The notes under the pieces were generated by a model that was not told where the DNA came from, did not search any database, and worked only from the letters and a program-made list of their open reading frames with translations. A program made the position numbers and the translations under genes. A stretch of 64,000 nt of DNA from Salinirubellus litoreus (GTDB lineage: Archaea > Halobacteriota > Halobacteria > Halobacteriales > Haloarculaceae), in assembly GCF_037335815.1 (NCBI RefSeq), contig NZ_CP147841.1, positions 1,984,001 through 2,048,000 on the forward strand. Direction: 5' to 3'. Positions 35,115 to 42,597 of the stretch are shown one piece after another (position 1 is the stretch's first letter; every line of letters starts with the position of its first letter).

Positions 35115-35121
35115 CCTTATA
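35115..35121 (+). promoter_or_regulatory. TATA box of tRNA-Thr(CGU)
   Basis: CCTTATA lies about 28 nt before the first base of the tRNA, the standard archaeal distance. Confidence 0.6.
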
Positions 35122-35148
35122 CTGCGGACGCGTCCTAACTCCGGTAGC

Positions 35149-35221
35149 GCCGGTGTAGCTCAGCTGGCAGAGCGATTCCTTCGTAAGGAATAGGCCGGGG
35201 GTTCAAATCCCTCCACCGGCT
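35149..35221 (+). tRNA. tRNA-Thr(CGU)
   Basis: A full cloverleaf forms. The acceptor GCCGGTG pairs with CACCGGC. The D arm is GCTC/GAGC, and the anticodon stem ATTCC/GGAAT encloses loop TTCGTAA (anticodon CGT). The T arm GGGGG/CCCTC surrounds TTCAAAT. It has 73 nt with the discriminator T, and CCA is not encoded. It reads ACG codons and complements the GGU isoacceptor at 21433. Confidence 0.95.
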
Positions 35222-35912
35222 TCCTGAATCCGGTTTACATCCCATACTGGATGGGCTTACCTCCAGACCCTTCTCACCCATTGACGACTTCGCATGGGGG
35301 TGCGGGATGTGCTTATTCCGATCTGAGCAGGTCTCCCAACGCGATACGACCCCCGTGTTCAGGACGGTATTAGAATATCACCACACTTCGAGAACTCTAC
35401 AGGCGGATAATTCTGAACTTCCGACGGATTACTCGTACTGGTAGTCGATCGCTAACTGGTGACCTCTTTGCCGGCGAGTCCCCCATTCCGGAGTCCTGGA
35501 CGGCGAGAAACGGGTCCTCACTCCCCGACGCAACCGGTCTGCGAAGGTGGCCGATCGGGCCCCACGCCACGGGCGTGGATACGGGTCTCGCCGGCCGATG
35601 CTGTTCACCCCACCGGCACGTGGGCGCTCCTCACGGTGAACGAGTGGGCGCGTCGTCGAGATCGGCCGACAGGTCGGCATCGACCAGCTATCGGGGGTCG
35701 TCACCTCTCCGTCTCTTCGGCCTGCAACCGACGGGGATTTAAGTCAGATCGGACGGGGTTCGGGCGGCAAGGGGCAGCCCACCCTTAGCTCGCAAGGCGA
35801 CCGACGAACTTGCTGGGATATCAACCGTGGACCGAATGACATCTCCATATCGAGGACGGATCGCCGGTAGTGACAGGGTGCCCCACGCAGCGATATTCCG
35901 GGGGAGCGGACG
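35222..35912. other. 691-nt gene-poor, compositionally mixed region after a tRNA
   Basis: The first 250 nt are clearly lower in GC than the surroundings (for example GGTATTAGAATATCACCACAC). No open frame has convincing haloarchaeal character. I looked for a second copy of the tRNA 3' end that would mark an integrated element and did not see one nearby. It may be a relic of past insertion at the tRNA, or simply spacer. Confidence 0.45.
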
Positions 35913-36422
35913 ATGCTGAGCTGGCTCAGATCACTGTACGCAGGCTGGAAATGCCGGAGTCAGACGAGTTCGGGATCGGAGTGCACGAGGCGGTCGGAGG
36001 ACGGTCCCGACGGGGTGGACAACGAGGTTCGGGCCGGAGAGCGGGCCGACGACCAGCCGGCGGCCCGGGCGGACGCGCCGACCTCCTGGACGGATCTGCT
36101 CGACCAGCCGGAGGTCTCGAAACGGGACGTACGGGTCGAATTCGGCCTCCAGCCCGACGAGTTCCTCGCACAGCTGGTACGCTCCGCCGACGGGCGGATG
36201 TGGCAGGCCGACCTCGTCGAGACGACCGGCTGGTCGAAGTCGACGGTGAGCCGCTACCTCGACGGCCTCGAGACGGACGGCACCGTCGAACGGATCTGGA
36301 TCGGCCGCCAGAAGCTCGTCAGTCTCCCCGAAGCGGCCCCCGAAACCCCGGACGCGACCGACGGGCCGTCAGTCGGTTCTACGACCGGTAGCTGGGCGTC
36401 CGAGAGCGACAGGCTGACCTGA
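35913..36422 (+). CDS. Winged-helix/HTH transcriptional regulator
   Basis: A 169-residue protein. The N-terminal 50 residues are low-complexity and polar. The core (about residues 55-135) is DLLDQPEVSKRDVRVEFGLQPDEFLAQLVRS followed by the HTH MWQADLVETTGWSKSTVSRYLDGLE and the wing DGTVERIWIGRQKLVSL. MarR/IclR-like haloarchaeal regulators look like this. The N-terminal residues contain several Cys and Ser unlike haloarchaeal average composition, so the true start may be downstream, but no strong alternative start is visible. The target is unknown. Confidence 0.7.
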   Translation: MLSWLRSLYAGWKCRSQTSSGSECTRRSEDGPDGVDNEVRAGERADDQPAARADAPTSWTDLLDQPEVSKRDVRVEFGLQPDEFLAQLVRSADGRMWQADLVETTGWSKSTVSRYLDGLETDGTVERIWIGRQKLVSLPEAAPETPDATDGPSVGSTTGSWASESDRLT

Positions 36423-36579
36423 GGCGCGACGAAGGGCGTCGGGAACTTCCCCTTCGATCTCGACCGTAGATGCGAGGTGCGTCCGGTGCCGGCCGTCAGT
36501 TGTTAATCACTGGAGTAACAAGTCGGGACGGGGGCGAGCGTGGCGACACCACCGACGTCGTGCTCGGGGGGGAACGCAG

Positions 36580-36930
36580 ATGGGGAACACAGACACGACC
36601 GACGACGCGCTCGACGACCGCCGATGGTTCGTCCGGGAGCTCCGCGCTCACGACGACGTCCGGAGGCTCACCTTCACGCGGGACGGGTTCGAGACGGTGC
36701 TCCTCGAACTCGAACCGGACGCCGGATTCCGCGAGGAGTGGCACCGAACGGCGACCCGGCTCGGATACACCGTAGAGCGCCTGGGAGCGGACGACTCCCT
36801 GCCGAACTGGCCGGAGGATGCCTGGGTCCTCCGACTCCCGGCCCCGACCGGTCGATCGATGTGGAGTCCCGTGATCCGGGTAGTGGATCGGACGCGGGCG
36901 CTCTTCCGACGGCTCCTCGATCGCCCGTGA
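36580..36930 (+). CDS. Hypothetical protein, unknown function
   Basis: A 116-residue protein beginning MGNTDTTDDALDDRRWFVREL. It has a short mixed alpha/beta pattern (VRRLTFTRDGFETVLLELEPDAGFREEW) and a basic C-terminal helix (DRTRALFRRLLDR). The acidic N-terminus and regular codon use favour real coding. No family is recognised and the neighbours give no context. Confidence 0.5.
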   Translation: MGNTDTTDDALDDRRWFVRELRAHDDVRRLTFTRDGFETVLLELEPDAGFREEWHRTATRLGYTVERLGADDSLPNWPEDAWVLRLPAPTGRSMWSPVIRVVDRTRALFRRLLDRP

Positions 36931-37258
36931 GGATCGGATCCGGTGGCTGGTGCTTCCGAGCGCACCCTCCGATGGGACCGCTCCGACCCTCGAAGACACC
37001 GGCCCGGTGAACGCGGGCCGGACCGGTCGCGTTCGGACCGTCGCTCGTCCGAAGACGACACGAGCGCACGTCCGGGTCCGCCGGCGGTACCGTCGACCGT
37101 CCCGTCCAGTACCGCGTCCCCCTGTCCGCTCCGTGGTCGGTGGCCGAACGTCGTCTATCCGGCTCCGGACGTGGCGCACGCCGGGCGGGTGCATCCGTTC
37201 CGTCCCCCGGTCTGTCACCCCGATCCGTCGTGCGGTCGGCCGACGCCGCGAGCCCAGG
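36931..37258. other. Intergenic region, no gene seen
   Basis: 328 nt between convergent genes. All translations are Arg/Pro/Ser-rich. No repeat, tRNA or promoter stands out. Confidence 0.4.
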
Positions 37259-37729
37259 TCAGTCCCCCGCGACCTGCTCCCGTACCGACTCGCTCGCCCC
37301 CGACGCCAGCATGAAGACGTACTCGTCGAGGTCGAGCGCGAACTCGTGGTCGGTCCCGGGGGTGATCCACGCGAAGTCGAACTCGTGACCGTGTTCGGCC
37401 CCGCCGTCCAGGACCGTGTGTCGCCACCGGTCACGGGCGTCGTGGACCCGCGCGTGGAAGAAGCTCCGGACGTACCAGCGCGGCGGCGACTCCCGCCGGC
37501 ACCAGACGTCGCTCGCGAGGTGGCGGACGGGACCGATCCGACCCAGGCCGCTCTCCTCGGCAATCTCGCGGTAGACTGCCTGTCGGGGCGTCTCACCCTC
37601 CTCGACGGTACCCTTCGGGATCTGGTAGCCGTCGTGGTCGGGGCCCTCGAACACGAGGAGGTCCCCCGACGCCCGGGTGATGTACGCACAGGCCTTCCGG
37701 ACGTAGGTCGCCTCGGGCGCGTGCGTCAT
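37259..37729 (-). CDS. Nudix hydrolase
   Basis: A 156-residue protein with a complete Nudix box, GTVEEGETPRQAVYREIAEESGL (G-x5-E-x7-REUxEExGU, about residues 45-67). Upstream strands read ACAYITRASGDLLVFEGPDHDGYQIPKG. Nudix enzymes hydrolyse nucleoside diphosphate-linked compounds; the QIPKGTVEEGE form resembles (di)NTP or diadenosine hydrolases, but the substrate is open. It overlaps the upstream 73-residue membrane protein gene by four bases (ATGA), implying co-translation. Confidence 0.88.
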   Translation of the reverse strand: MTHAPEATYVRKACAYITRASGDLLVFEGPDHDGYQIPKGTVEEGETPRQAVYREIAEESGLGRIGPVRHLASDVWCRRESPPRWYVRSFFHARVHDARDRWRHTVLDGGAEHGHEFDFAWITPGTDHEFALDLDEYVFMLASGASESVREQVAGD

Positions 37730-37947
37730 CGGTCGAGCGACCTCCCTACGACGGGGCGCACGTCGGCAGCCAGGTGGCGGCAGACGCCGTAGAGCCCCGA
37801 CACCAGGAGCAGGGCGGTGAGCGCGGGCAGTACCCCCCGGAACGCGGCCGGGTCGACGAGCCAGAGTAGCCCGAGCAGCGTGCCGAACCAGCCCGCGAAC
37901 GCGGGCCACGCCGGCACGTCCGGGTCCGACGTTGAGGGATCAGTCAT
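37726..37947 (-). CDS. Small two-helix membrane protein upstream of Nudix gene
   Basis: A 73-residue protein. A polar N-terminus (MTDPSTSDPDVPAW) precedes two hydrophobic segments (FAGWFGTLLGLLWLV and VLPALTALLLVSGLYGVC) and a short basic end. It is the first gene of a two-gene operon with the Nudix hydrolase (ATGA overlap). No family is recognised. Confidence 0.6.
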   Translation of the reverse strand: MTDPSTSDPDVPAWPAFAGWFGTLLGLLWLVDPAAFRGVLPALTALLLVSGLYGVCRHLAADVRPVVGRSLDR

Positions 37948-38141
37948 CCCGCCCCCCGACGGCGCAGCAGATCCTCCTCGCCGCCCCGGTCCGGGCGGGC
38001 GTGCGGTCGTCGGCGTCGGGTGCAGGTACCGCAGAGATCGTGTGGGGGGCTCGGATCATCGCGTTAGACGGATGGCACTTCTATACGGAAAAGAGTGCCG
38101 TACTAATGGAATAATAGGGTGATAAATTCCTAGAACGTTCA
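37948..38141. other. Lower-GC spacer
   Basis: Together with the following 300 nt up to 38411 this is AT-richer than its surroundings (for example GGAATAATAGGGTGATAAATTCC near 38108). No gene is supported, apart from the doubtful fragment at 38183. Confidence 0.35.
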
Positions 38142-38175
38142 CTAGATATCGAGAACTACAGCTAGATATCGAGAA
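38142..38175 (+). repeat. Two direct copies of a 14-bp sequence, period 20 bp
   Basis: CTAGATATCGAGAA occurs at 38142 and again at 38162, exactly 20 bp apart. The period is not a multiple of three, so the repeat is not a protein repeat. It is about two helical turns, which suits two protein-binding half-sites on one face of the DNA; a local duplication is the simpler reading. Confidence 0.6.
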
Positions 38176-38182
38176 ATCGAAC

Positions 38183-38314
38183 GTGGAGAGAGCGATCGTA
38201 GAGAACGACGAGGAAGCGCAGTTCGACCCGGAGGCCCGGACACGCATGGAGAACGCCGAGGGGTTCTCCGAGGAGCAGGTCGACCCCATCTCGACGACAT
38301 CGAGCGACGACTGA
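38183..38314 (+). CDS. Doubtful 43-residue acidic ORF or gene fragment
   Basis: From a GTG at 38183 the frame encodes an acidic peptide (VERAIVENDEEAQFDPEARTR ... SSDD). The frame is open further upstream (RYRELQLDIEKS) to a stop near 38125, without a better start. The composition is haloarchaeal, so it may be the 3' remnant of a lost gene. No homology is recognised. Confidence 0.3.
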   Translation: MERAIVENDEEAQFDPEARTRMENAEGFSEEQVDPISTTSSDD

Positions 38315-38410
38315 TCGACTCCCCACACCAGAGCCCGACCATCGATCCGTCCCGATAGCGGCCGGGACGCCGGGCGGAACGGATCCGGTTCGGTATACGA
38401 ACGAACGGTA

Positions 38411-38419
38411 GCGTTATAG
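38411..38419 (+). promoter_or_regulatory. TATA box of the receiver-PAS gene
   Basis: GCGTTATAG ends 23 nt before the GTG start at 38442, matching leaderless transcription and supporting the GTG as the real start. Confidence 0.5.
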
Positions 38420-38441
38420 GATTCCCCGATGGAAGGGTACC

Positions 38442-39239
38442 GTGGGCACTTCCAGCGCGACGATCCACGTCCTCTACGTGGACGACGACCCGGCGTTAGT
38501 CGACCTGGTCGCGGAGTACCTCGAGCGCGAGGCCGAGCAGCTGGAGGTGGAGACCGCGACGGGGGTCGACGAGGCGCTGGACCGCTTCCACGACCCCGAC
38601 GACCCCATCGACTGCATCATCAGCGATCACGAGATGTCCGGGATGGACGGGCTGTCGTTCCTGCGTGCGGTCCGCGAGACCGACTCGAACCTCCCCTTCC
38701 TCATCTACACCGGGCGGGGGAGCGAGGAGGTCGCCCAGGAGGCCATCTCACAGGGGGTCACCGACTACATGCAGAAGGCCCGCGGGATGGCCCAGTACGC
38801 GGTGCTCGCGAACCGCATCGTCCAGGCCGTCGAGAAGTACCGCGCCGAGCGGAACACCCGCCGGCGACTGCTGGCGCTGGAGACGGCGTGGCAGGGGATC
38901 TGCATCGTCGACGCGGACGGCCGGATCGAGTACGCCAACAGCGCCTTCCTCGACCTCTACAGCTACCGCGAGGACGAACTGATCGGCGAGCCGTGGATGT
39001 CGCTGTTCCCCGACCCTGAGAAGCCGCGCGTCGAGGGCGAGATAATCGCCTCGCTCGACCAGACGGGCGGGTGGGCCGGCGAGAGTGTCGGGCTGACCTC
39101 CGACGGCGAGGAGTTCGAACAGACCCTCTCGATCGCGGAGCTCCCCGACGGGGGGTTCGTCGTCGCGGTCGACCGGTTCGACAGGGAGGCGGTAGACGAC
39201 TTCTTTCTAGTCGGCGAGCGCGAGCGCGACGACGACTGA
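38442..39239 (+). CDS. Receiver-PAS signalling protein without output domain
   Basis: A 265-residue protein. Receiver domain (residues 8-125): HVLYVDDDPALVD, phosphoacceptor Asp in CIISDHEMSGMDG, and TGRGSEEVA and YMQKA for the switch positions. PAS domain about 145-245: LETAWQGICIVDADGRIEYANSAFLDLYSYREDELIG. There is no kinase, HTH or GGDEF domain. It begins with GTG behind a well-placed TATA box. It is related in layout to the proteins at 18294 and 40472 and may be a phosphate sink or single-domain partner in a multi-kinase network. Confidence 0.87.
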   Translation: MGTSSATIHVLYVDDDPALVDLVAEYLEREAEQLEVETATGVDEALDRFHDPDDPIDCIISDHEMSGMDGLSFLRAVRETDSNLPFLIYTGRGSEEVAQEAISQGVTDYMQKARGMAQYAVLANRIVQAVEKYRAERNTRRRLLALETAWQGICIVDADGRIEYANSAFLDLYSYREDELIGEPWMSLFPDPEKPRVEGEIIASLDQTGGWAGESVGLTSDGEEFEQTLSIAELPDGGFVVAVDRFDREAVDDFFLVGERERDDD

Positions 39240-39415
39240 CCGGGACGGCTTCCGTCATCGGCGAGCGATCGCTGGAGGCGACGATCGCCGGTAGATCGTC
39301 ACGACCGTCCGTGCGAGCGATCGCGCCGGTCCTCGGCGAGAGCGCCTGTACCCCGGTGTTCGAGCGGCTGTGGCGAACCCACAAGCGTTTACTGCGTCGG
39401 CGGTAACGACTCCAC

Positions 39416-39910
39416 ATGGCGGACTGCCCACTCGCGGACGAGTGCCCCAGCTTCACCGAGCGGATCGAGGGGATGGGGTGCGTGCACTACGGCGACCGTG
39501 GGGGCGCCGAGTGGTGCCAGCATTACAACCAGCCCATCCGCGACCTGAAGGCCCAGCCGGTCAAGCCTGGCGAGGAGGTCGTCGTGGAGGTGACCGACAT
39601 CCACGAGAGCGGCGCGGGTGTCGGCCGGACCGAGGACGGGTTCATCGTCCTCGTCGACGGCATCCTCCCCGACGCCAGGGCCCGGGTCAAGATCATCCGG
39701 GTCAGGTCGAACCACGCGACCGGCGAGGAGGTCGAACGCCTCCCGCTGGAGGAAGAGGAGGAGGCCGACGACGAGGGTGACGGTGTCGGCGTCGACGTCG
39801 ATACCGCGGGCGATGATGACGACGATGACGACGACGGGGACGAGACGACGCGAGAACGGGGACGCCGCGAGCGGCTGGGCAGCCGTGACAACTTCTGGGG
39901 CGGGGACTGA
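39416..39910 (+). CDS. TRAM-domain RNA-binding protein with Cys-rich N-terminus
   Basis: A 164-residue protein. Residues 1-36 contain four Cys (MADCPLADECPSFTERIEGMGCVHYGD, then WCQHYN), a possible metal site. Residues 48-110 form a TRAM domain (EEVVVEVTDIHESGAGVGRTEDGFIVLVDGILP). The tail is strongly acidic (a run of eight Asp) and ends RLGSRDNFWGGD. TRAM domains bind RNA, and small archaeal TRAM proteins act as RNA chaperones. It is followed 87 nt later by tfx. Confidence 0.85.
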   Translation: MADCPLADECPSFTERIEGMGCVHYGDRGGAEWCQHYNQPIRDLKAQPVKPGEEVVVEVTDIHESGAGVGRTEDGFIVLVDGILPDARARVKIIRVRSNHATGEEVERLPLEEEEEADDEGDGVGVDVDTAGDDDDDDDDGDETTRERGRRERLGSRDNFWGGD

Positions 39911-39997
39911 GCTCCCGGTCCGGGCCCGTCGTCGCGCTGACACCGCCGTCAGCCGAGCGGGCCCCCGGGTGGTCGTCCCGAACGGAGTGAGCCCGCG

Positions 39998-40465
39998 ATG
40001 AGTGACGACGAGGTACCGGATGCCGACGAGATCCTCGCCGAGCTCGGGTTCGACGCCTCGGCGAACGTCCTGACGCGGCGGCAGGCGGAGGTGCTGGCCC
40101 TGCGCGAGCGGGGGATCGCGCAGGCGGCCATCGCCGAGCGGCTCGGGACCTCCCGTGCGAACGTCTCGTCGGTCGAGTCGAGCGCCCGGGAGAACGTCGC
40201 CCGTGCCCGCGAGACGGTCGCGTTCGCCGAGGCGCTCCACGCACCCGTCCGGGTCCGCCTCGACGCCGGGACGGACCTCTACGACGTCCCGAACACCGTC
40301 TACTCCGCCTGCGACGAGGCCGGGGTGAAGGTGAGCCACACCGCGCCCGAACTGATGAAACTCGTCAGCGACGAGGCGGGCGACGCCGTCCGCGGCCGGG
40401 AGGTGACCCGCGATCTCACCGTGGGGGTCACCAGCGAGGGGACCCTCCGGGTCCGGACTCGCTGA
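39998..40465 (+). CDS. tfx: Tfx family DNA-binding protein
   Basis: A 155-residue protein. The N-terminal HTH LTRRQAEVLALRERGIAQAAIAERLGTSRANVSSVESSA is the Tfx signature, followed by RENVARARETVAFAEAL and a conserved C-terminal domain (GTDLYDVPNTVYSACDEAGVKVSHTAPELMKLV). Tfx was first described as an activator near a molybdenum formylmethanofuran dehydrogenase operon in methanogens. Haloarchaea lack that enzyme, so its target here is different and unknown. The gene converges on the response-regulator gene at 40472 with only six bases between stops. Confidence 0.9.
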   Translation: MSDDEVPDADEILAELGFDASANVLTRRQAEVLALRERGIAQAAIAERLGTSRANVSSVESSARENVARARETVAFAEALHAPVRVRLDAGTDLYDVPNTVYSACDEAGVKVSHTAPELMKLVSDEAGDAVRGREVTRDLTVGVTSEGTLRVRTR

Positions 40466-40471
40466 ACCCCC

Positions 40472-41650
40472 TCAGGACGCCGACTGCTCCCCCTCTCTTT
40501 CGCCTTCCGTCCCGGTCTCGGTCCTCGGATCCGCGTCCGCCGCCGATTCTCGGAGGATGGAGAGGTGTTCCCCCGGGAGGACGTCGGTTGTCGCGGCGTA
40601 CTCGACCGTTCGCACCTCGCCGTCCGGGCGGACGAGCGGGAAGGTACTCCGTTCGCGCTCCGTGGCCTGGAACTCCCGCCAGGCCGCCTCGAAGTCGAAC
40701 CCCTCGGGGGCGAACTCCTCGATCCGGCGGCCGAGGAGTGCCTCCCGGTCGAGCCCGAACAGCTCGCAGGCGGCGTCGTTCACCTCGATGTACCGCCCGT
40801 CGTCGTCGGCGATCAGCATCGCGTCGAACGACCGCTCGAAGACGGCCCTGAACCGCCGCTCGATCTCCCTGAGGTCGTTCTCGCGGGCCTTCCGGTCGGA
40901 GATGTCCCGCGAGTAGATGACGATGCCGCCCACGTCGGGGTCGTCGATCTGGCTACGGGCTCGCGCCTCGATCCAGGTCCAGGTGCCGTCGGCGTTCCTG
41001 AGCCGAACCTCGTCGCTCATCGGCATCTCGGGACGATCGATCACCTCCGACAGGCTCGCCACCGCGACGTGGCGGTCGTCCGGGTGGACGTACGCGAGCG
41101 CGTCCTCCCCCACCAGGTCTTCGGGTCGGTGGCCCAGTATAGGCTGGACCGAGGCGGACACGTACGAGAACCGCAGATCCTCGTCGACGATGACGATGAC
41201 GTCCGTCGAGTGTTCGGTGAGCCTGGTGAACCGTCGGCGCTCGCTCTCCAGTTGCTCCTCCGTGCGCCGACGCTCGACCGCGTGTGTGATCCGCTGGGCC
41301 AGTACCGCGTACTGGTCCGTCCCGCCCACCTTCTGGAGGTAGTCGGTCACGCCGGCCGAGATCGCCTCGCTCGCGATCTCCTCGCTGCCCTTCCCGGTGA
41401 ACAGCACGAACGGCAGGTCCCCGTCCCGCTCCCGGACCCGTTCCAGGAACGCCAGGCCGTCGCCCCCGGGCATGTCGTAGTCCGAGACGACGCAGTCGAT
41501 CTCGCCTTCGGTGAGGTGGTCGAGCCCCTCGTCCGCCGAGCGGGCGGTCGTGACCGCGATACGGTCGTCCGCCCGTCGGAGGAACTTCGCGACCATCTCG
41601 GCGAAGCCCGGCTCGTCGTCGACGTGGAGCACGTGGACCTCGCTCTCCAT
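40472..41650 (-). CDS. Receiver-PAS-PAS signalling protein without output domain
   Basis: A 392-residue protein. Receiver domain 1-125 (VHVLHVDDEPGF, Asp of CVVSDYDMPGGDG, FTGKGSEEIA, YLQKV). PAS 1 about 145-260 (RLTEHSTDVIVIVDEDLRFSYVSASVQPILGH, ending GGIVIYSRDISDRK). PAS 2 about 265-375 (FRAVFERSFDAMLIADDDGRYIEVNDAACELFGL). No HisKA/HATPase domain follows. The ATG at 41650 is preceded by a minus-strand AT-rich promoter-like sequence (41671-41680). It shares receiver motifs closely with the protein at 18294. Confidence 0.88.
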   Translation of the reverse strand: MESEVHVLHVDDEPGFAEMVAKFLRRADDRIAVTTARSADEGLDHLTEGEIDCVVSDYDMPGGDGLAFLERVRERDGDLPFVLFTGKGSEEIASEAISAGVTDYLQKVGGTDQYAVLAQRITHAVERRRTEEQLESERRRFTRLTEHSTDVIVIVDEDLRFSYVSASVQPILGHRPEDLVGEDALAYVHPDDRHVAVASLSEVIDRPEMPMSDEVRLRNADGTWTWIEARARSQIDDPDVGGIVIYSRDISDRKARENDLREIERRFRAVFERSFDAMLIADDDGRYIEVNDAACELFGLDREALLGRRIEEFAPEGFDFEAAWREFQATERERSTFPLVRPDGEVRTVEYAATTDVLPGEHLSILRESAADADPRTETGTEGEREGEQSAS

Positions 41651-41831
41651 GGTTGAACAGTGCCGATGGACGAAAATAACGCTACCGGCGATATCTGGAT
41701 TCGGCCCATCGGTGCGGCCGCGGGTCGGACGCTCGTCGTCCACAGCGTGAGGCGTTCGCCTCGCGGTCGCGGGGTCGACCGACGGCGGGGGAAACGAATC
41801 TACTATCAGGACGGCTGCCGACGCGACCGGT

Positions 41832-42545
41832 ATGCGCGTCAGCCCGCGGTTCGTCGGCCACCTGGGTGTGGCCGACGTGGCGACGGTGGCGAACGCCGCC
41901 CTCGGGTTCGTGGCCGCGGCGGTCGCCACCGTCGACGTGCATCTCGCGGCCCGGCTGCTCCTGCTCGCGGCAATCGCCGACGGCGTCGACGGCGTGCTCG
42001 CGGGGATCTACGGCGGCTCCGACGTCGGTCCGCTGCTGGACTCGCTGGCCGACGTCGCCTCGTTCGGCGTCGCCCCGGCGCTACTCGTCTTCGTCGTCGC
42101 GGACGGGGAGTGGGGACGCTCGGCGGGCGCGCTCGACGCCCGGCTCGCGGCGGCGCTGGTCGTCGCCACCCTGTTCGTCGCGATGGCCGTCGTCAGGCTC
42201 GGGCTCTACGCGGCCTACGACAGCGACGGCGAGAGCACCGAGGGGGTCCAGACGACGCTCGCCGCGACCGTCATCGCCCTCCTCGTGCTCGCCGGCGTAC
42301 CCCACCTGCTCGGCGTGAGCACCGCGACGCTCCTGATCCTCGTCGCCGGCGTCTCGGTCTACCTGATGGTCGCTCCCGTCCCCTACCCCGACCTCTACAC
42401 GCGCGACCAGCTGGTGTTCGGGGGGCTCCAGGGGCTCGCTATCCTCCTCCCGAACGCCCTCGGGAAGCTGTTCCCGCGGGTGCTCCTCGTGTTCGCGCTC
42501 GGCTACCTCCTGCTGGCCCCCCGGTTCTACTGGCGGGAGGGGTGA
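41832..42545 (+). CDS. pssA: Archaetidylserine synthase (CDP-alcohol phosphatidyltransferase)
   Basis: A 237-residue membrane enzyme with the CDP-alcohol phosphotransferase signature. The catalytic block is ADGVDGVLAGIYGGSDVGPLLDSLADVASFG, where D-G-x-x-G, then G-x3-D-x3-D provide the metal-binding Asp residues. It transfers a phosphatidyl-type headgroup from CDP-archaeol to serine. This variant is the one associated with archaeosortase-dependent protein lipid anchoring in haloarchaea, and artA lies at 31671. The partner decarboxylase gene (pssD) is not in the window. The start MRVSPRF is well placed. Confidence 0.85.
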   Translation: MRVSPRFVGHLGVADVATVANAALGFVAAAVATVDVHLAARLLLLAAIADGVDGVLAGIYGGSDVGPLLDSLADVASFGVAPALLVFVVADGEWGRSAGALDARLAAALVVATLFVAMAVVRLGLYAAYDSDGESTEGVQTTLAATVIALLVLAGVPHLLGVSTATLLILVAGVSVYLMVAPVPYPDLYTRDQLVFGGLQGLAILLPNALGKLFPRVLLVFALGYLLLAPRFYWREG

Positions 42546-42597
42546 GTCCGGACCACAGACCGCAACCCCTTTGTCCCGAACTACCGGAATCCCGGAC

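Noticed and set aside
35149..35221. Trm5 as a dedicated modifier of the adjacent tRNA-Thr
   Set aside because: The tRNA has A at position 37, whereas Trm5 methylates G37; adjacency alone is not evidence.
35429..35788. Overlapping frames of about 90-110 codons on both strands after tRNA-Thr(CGU)
   Set aside because: No hydrophobic or acidic pattern, no plausible start, no known motif.
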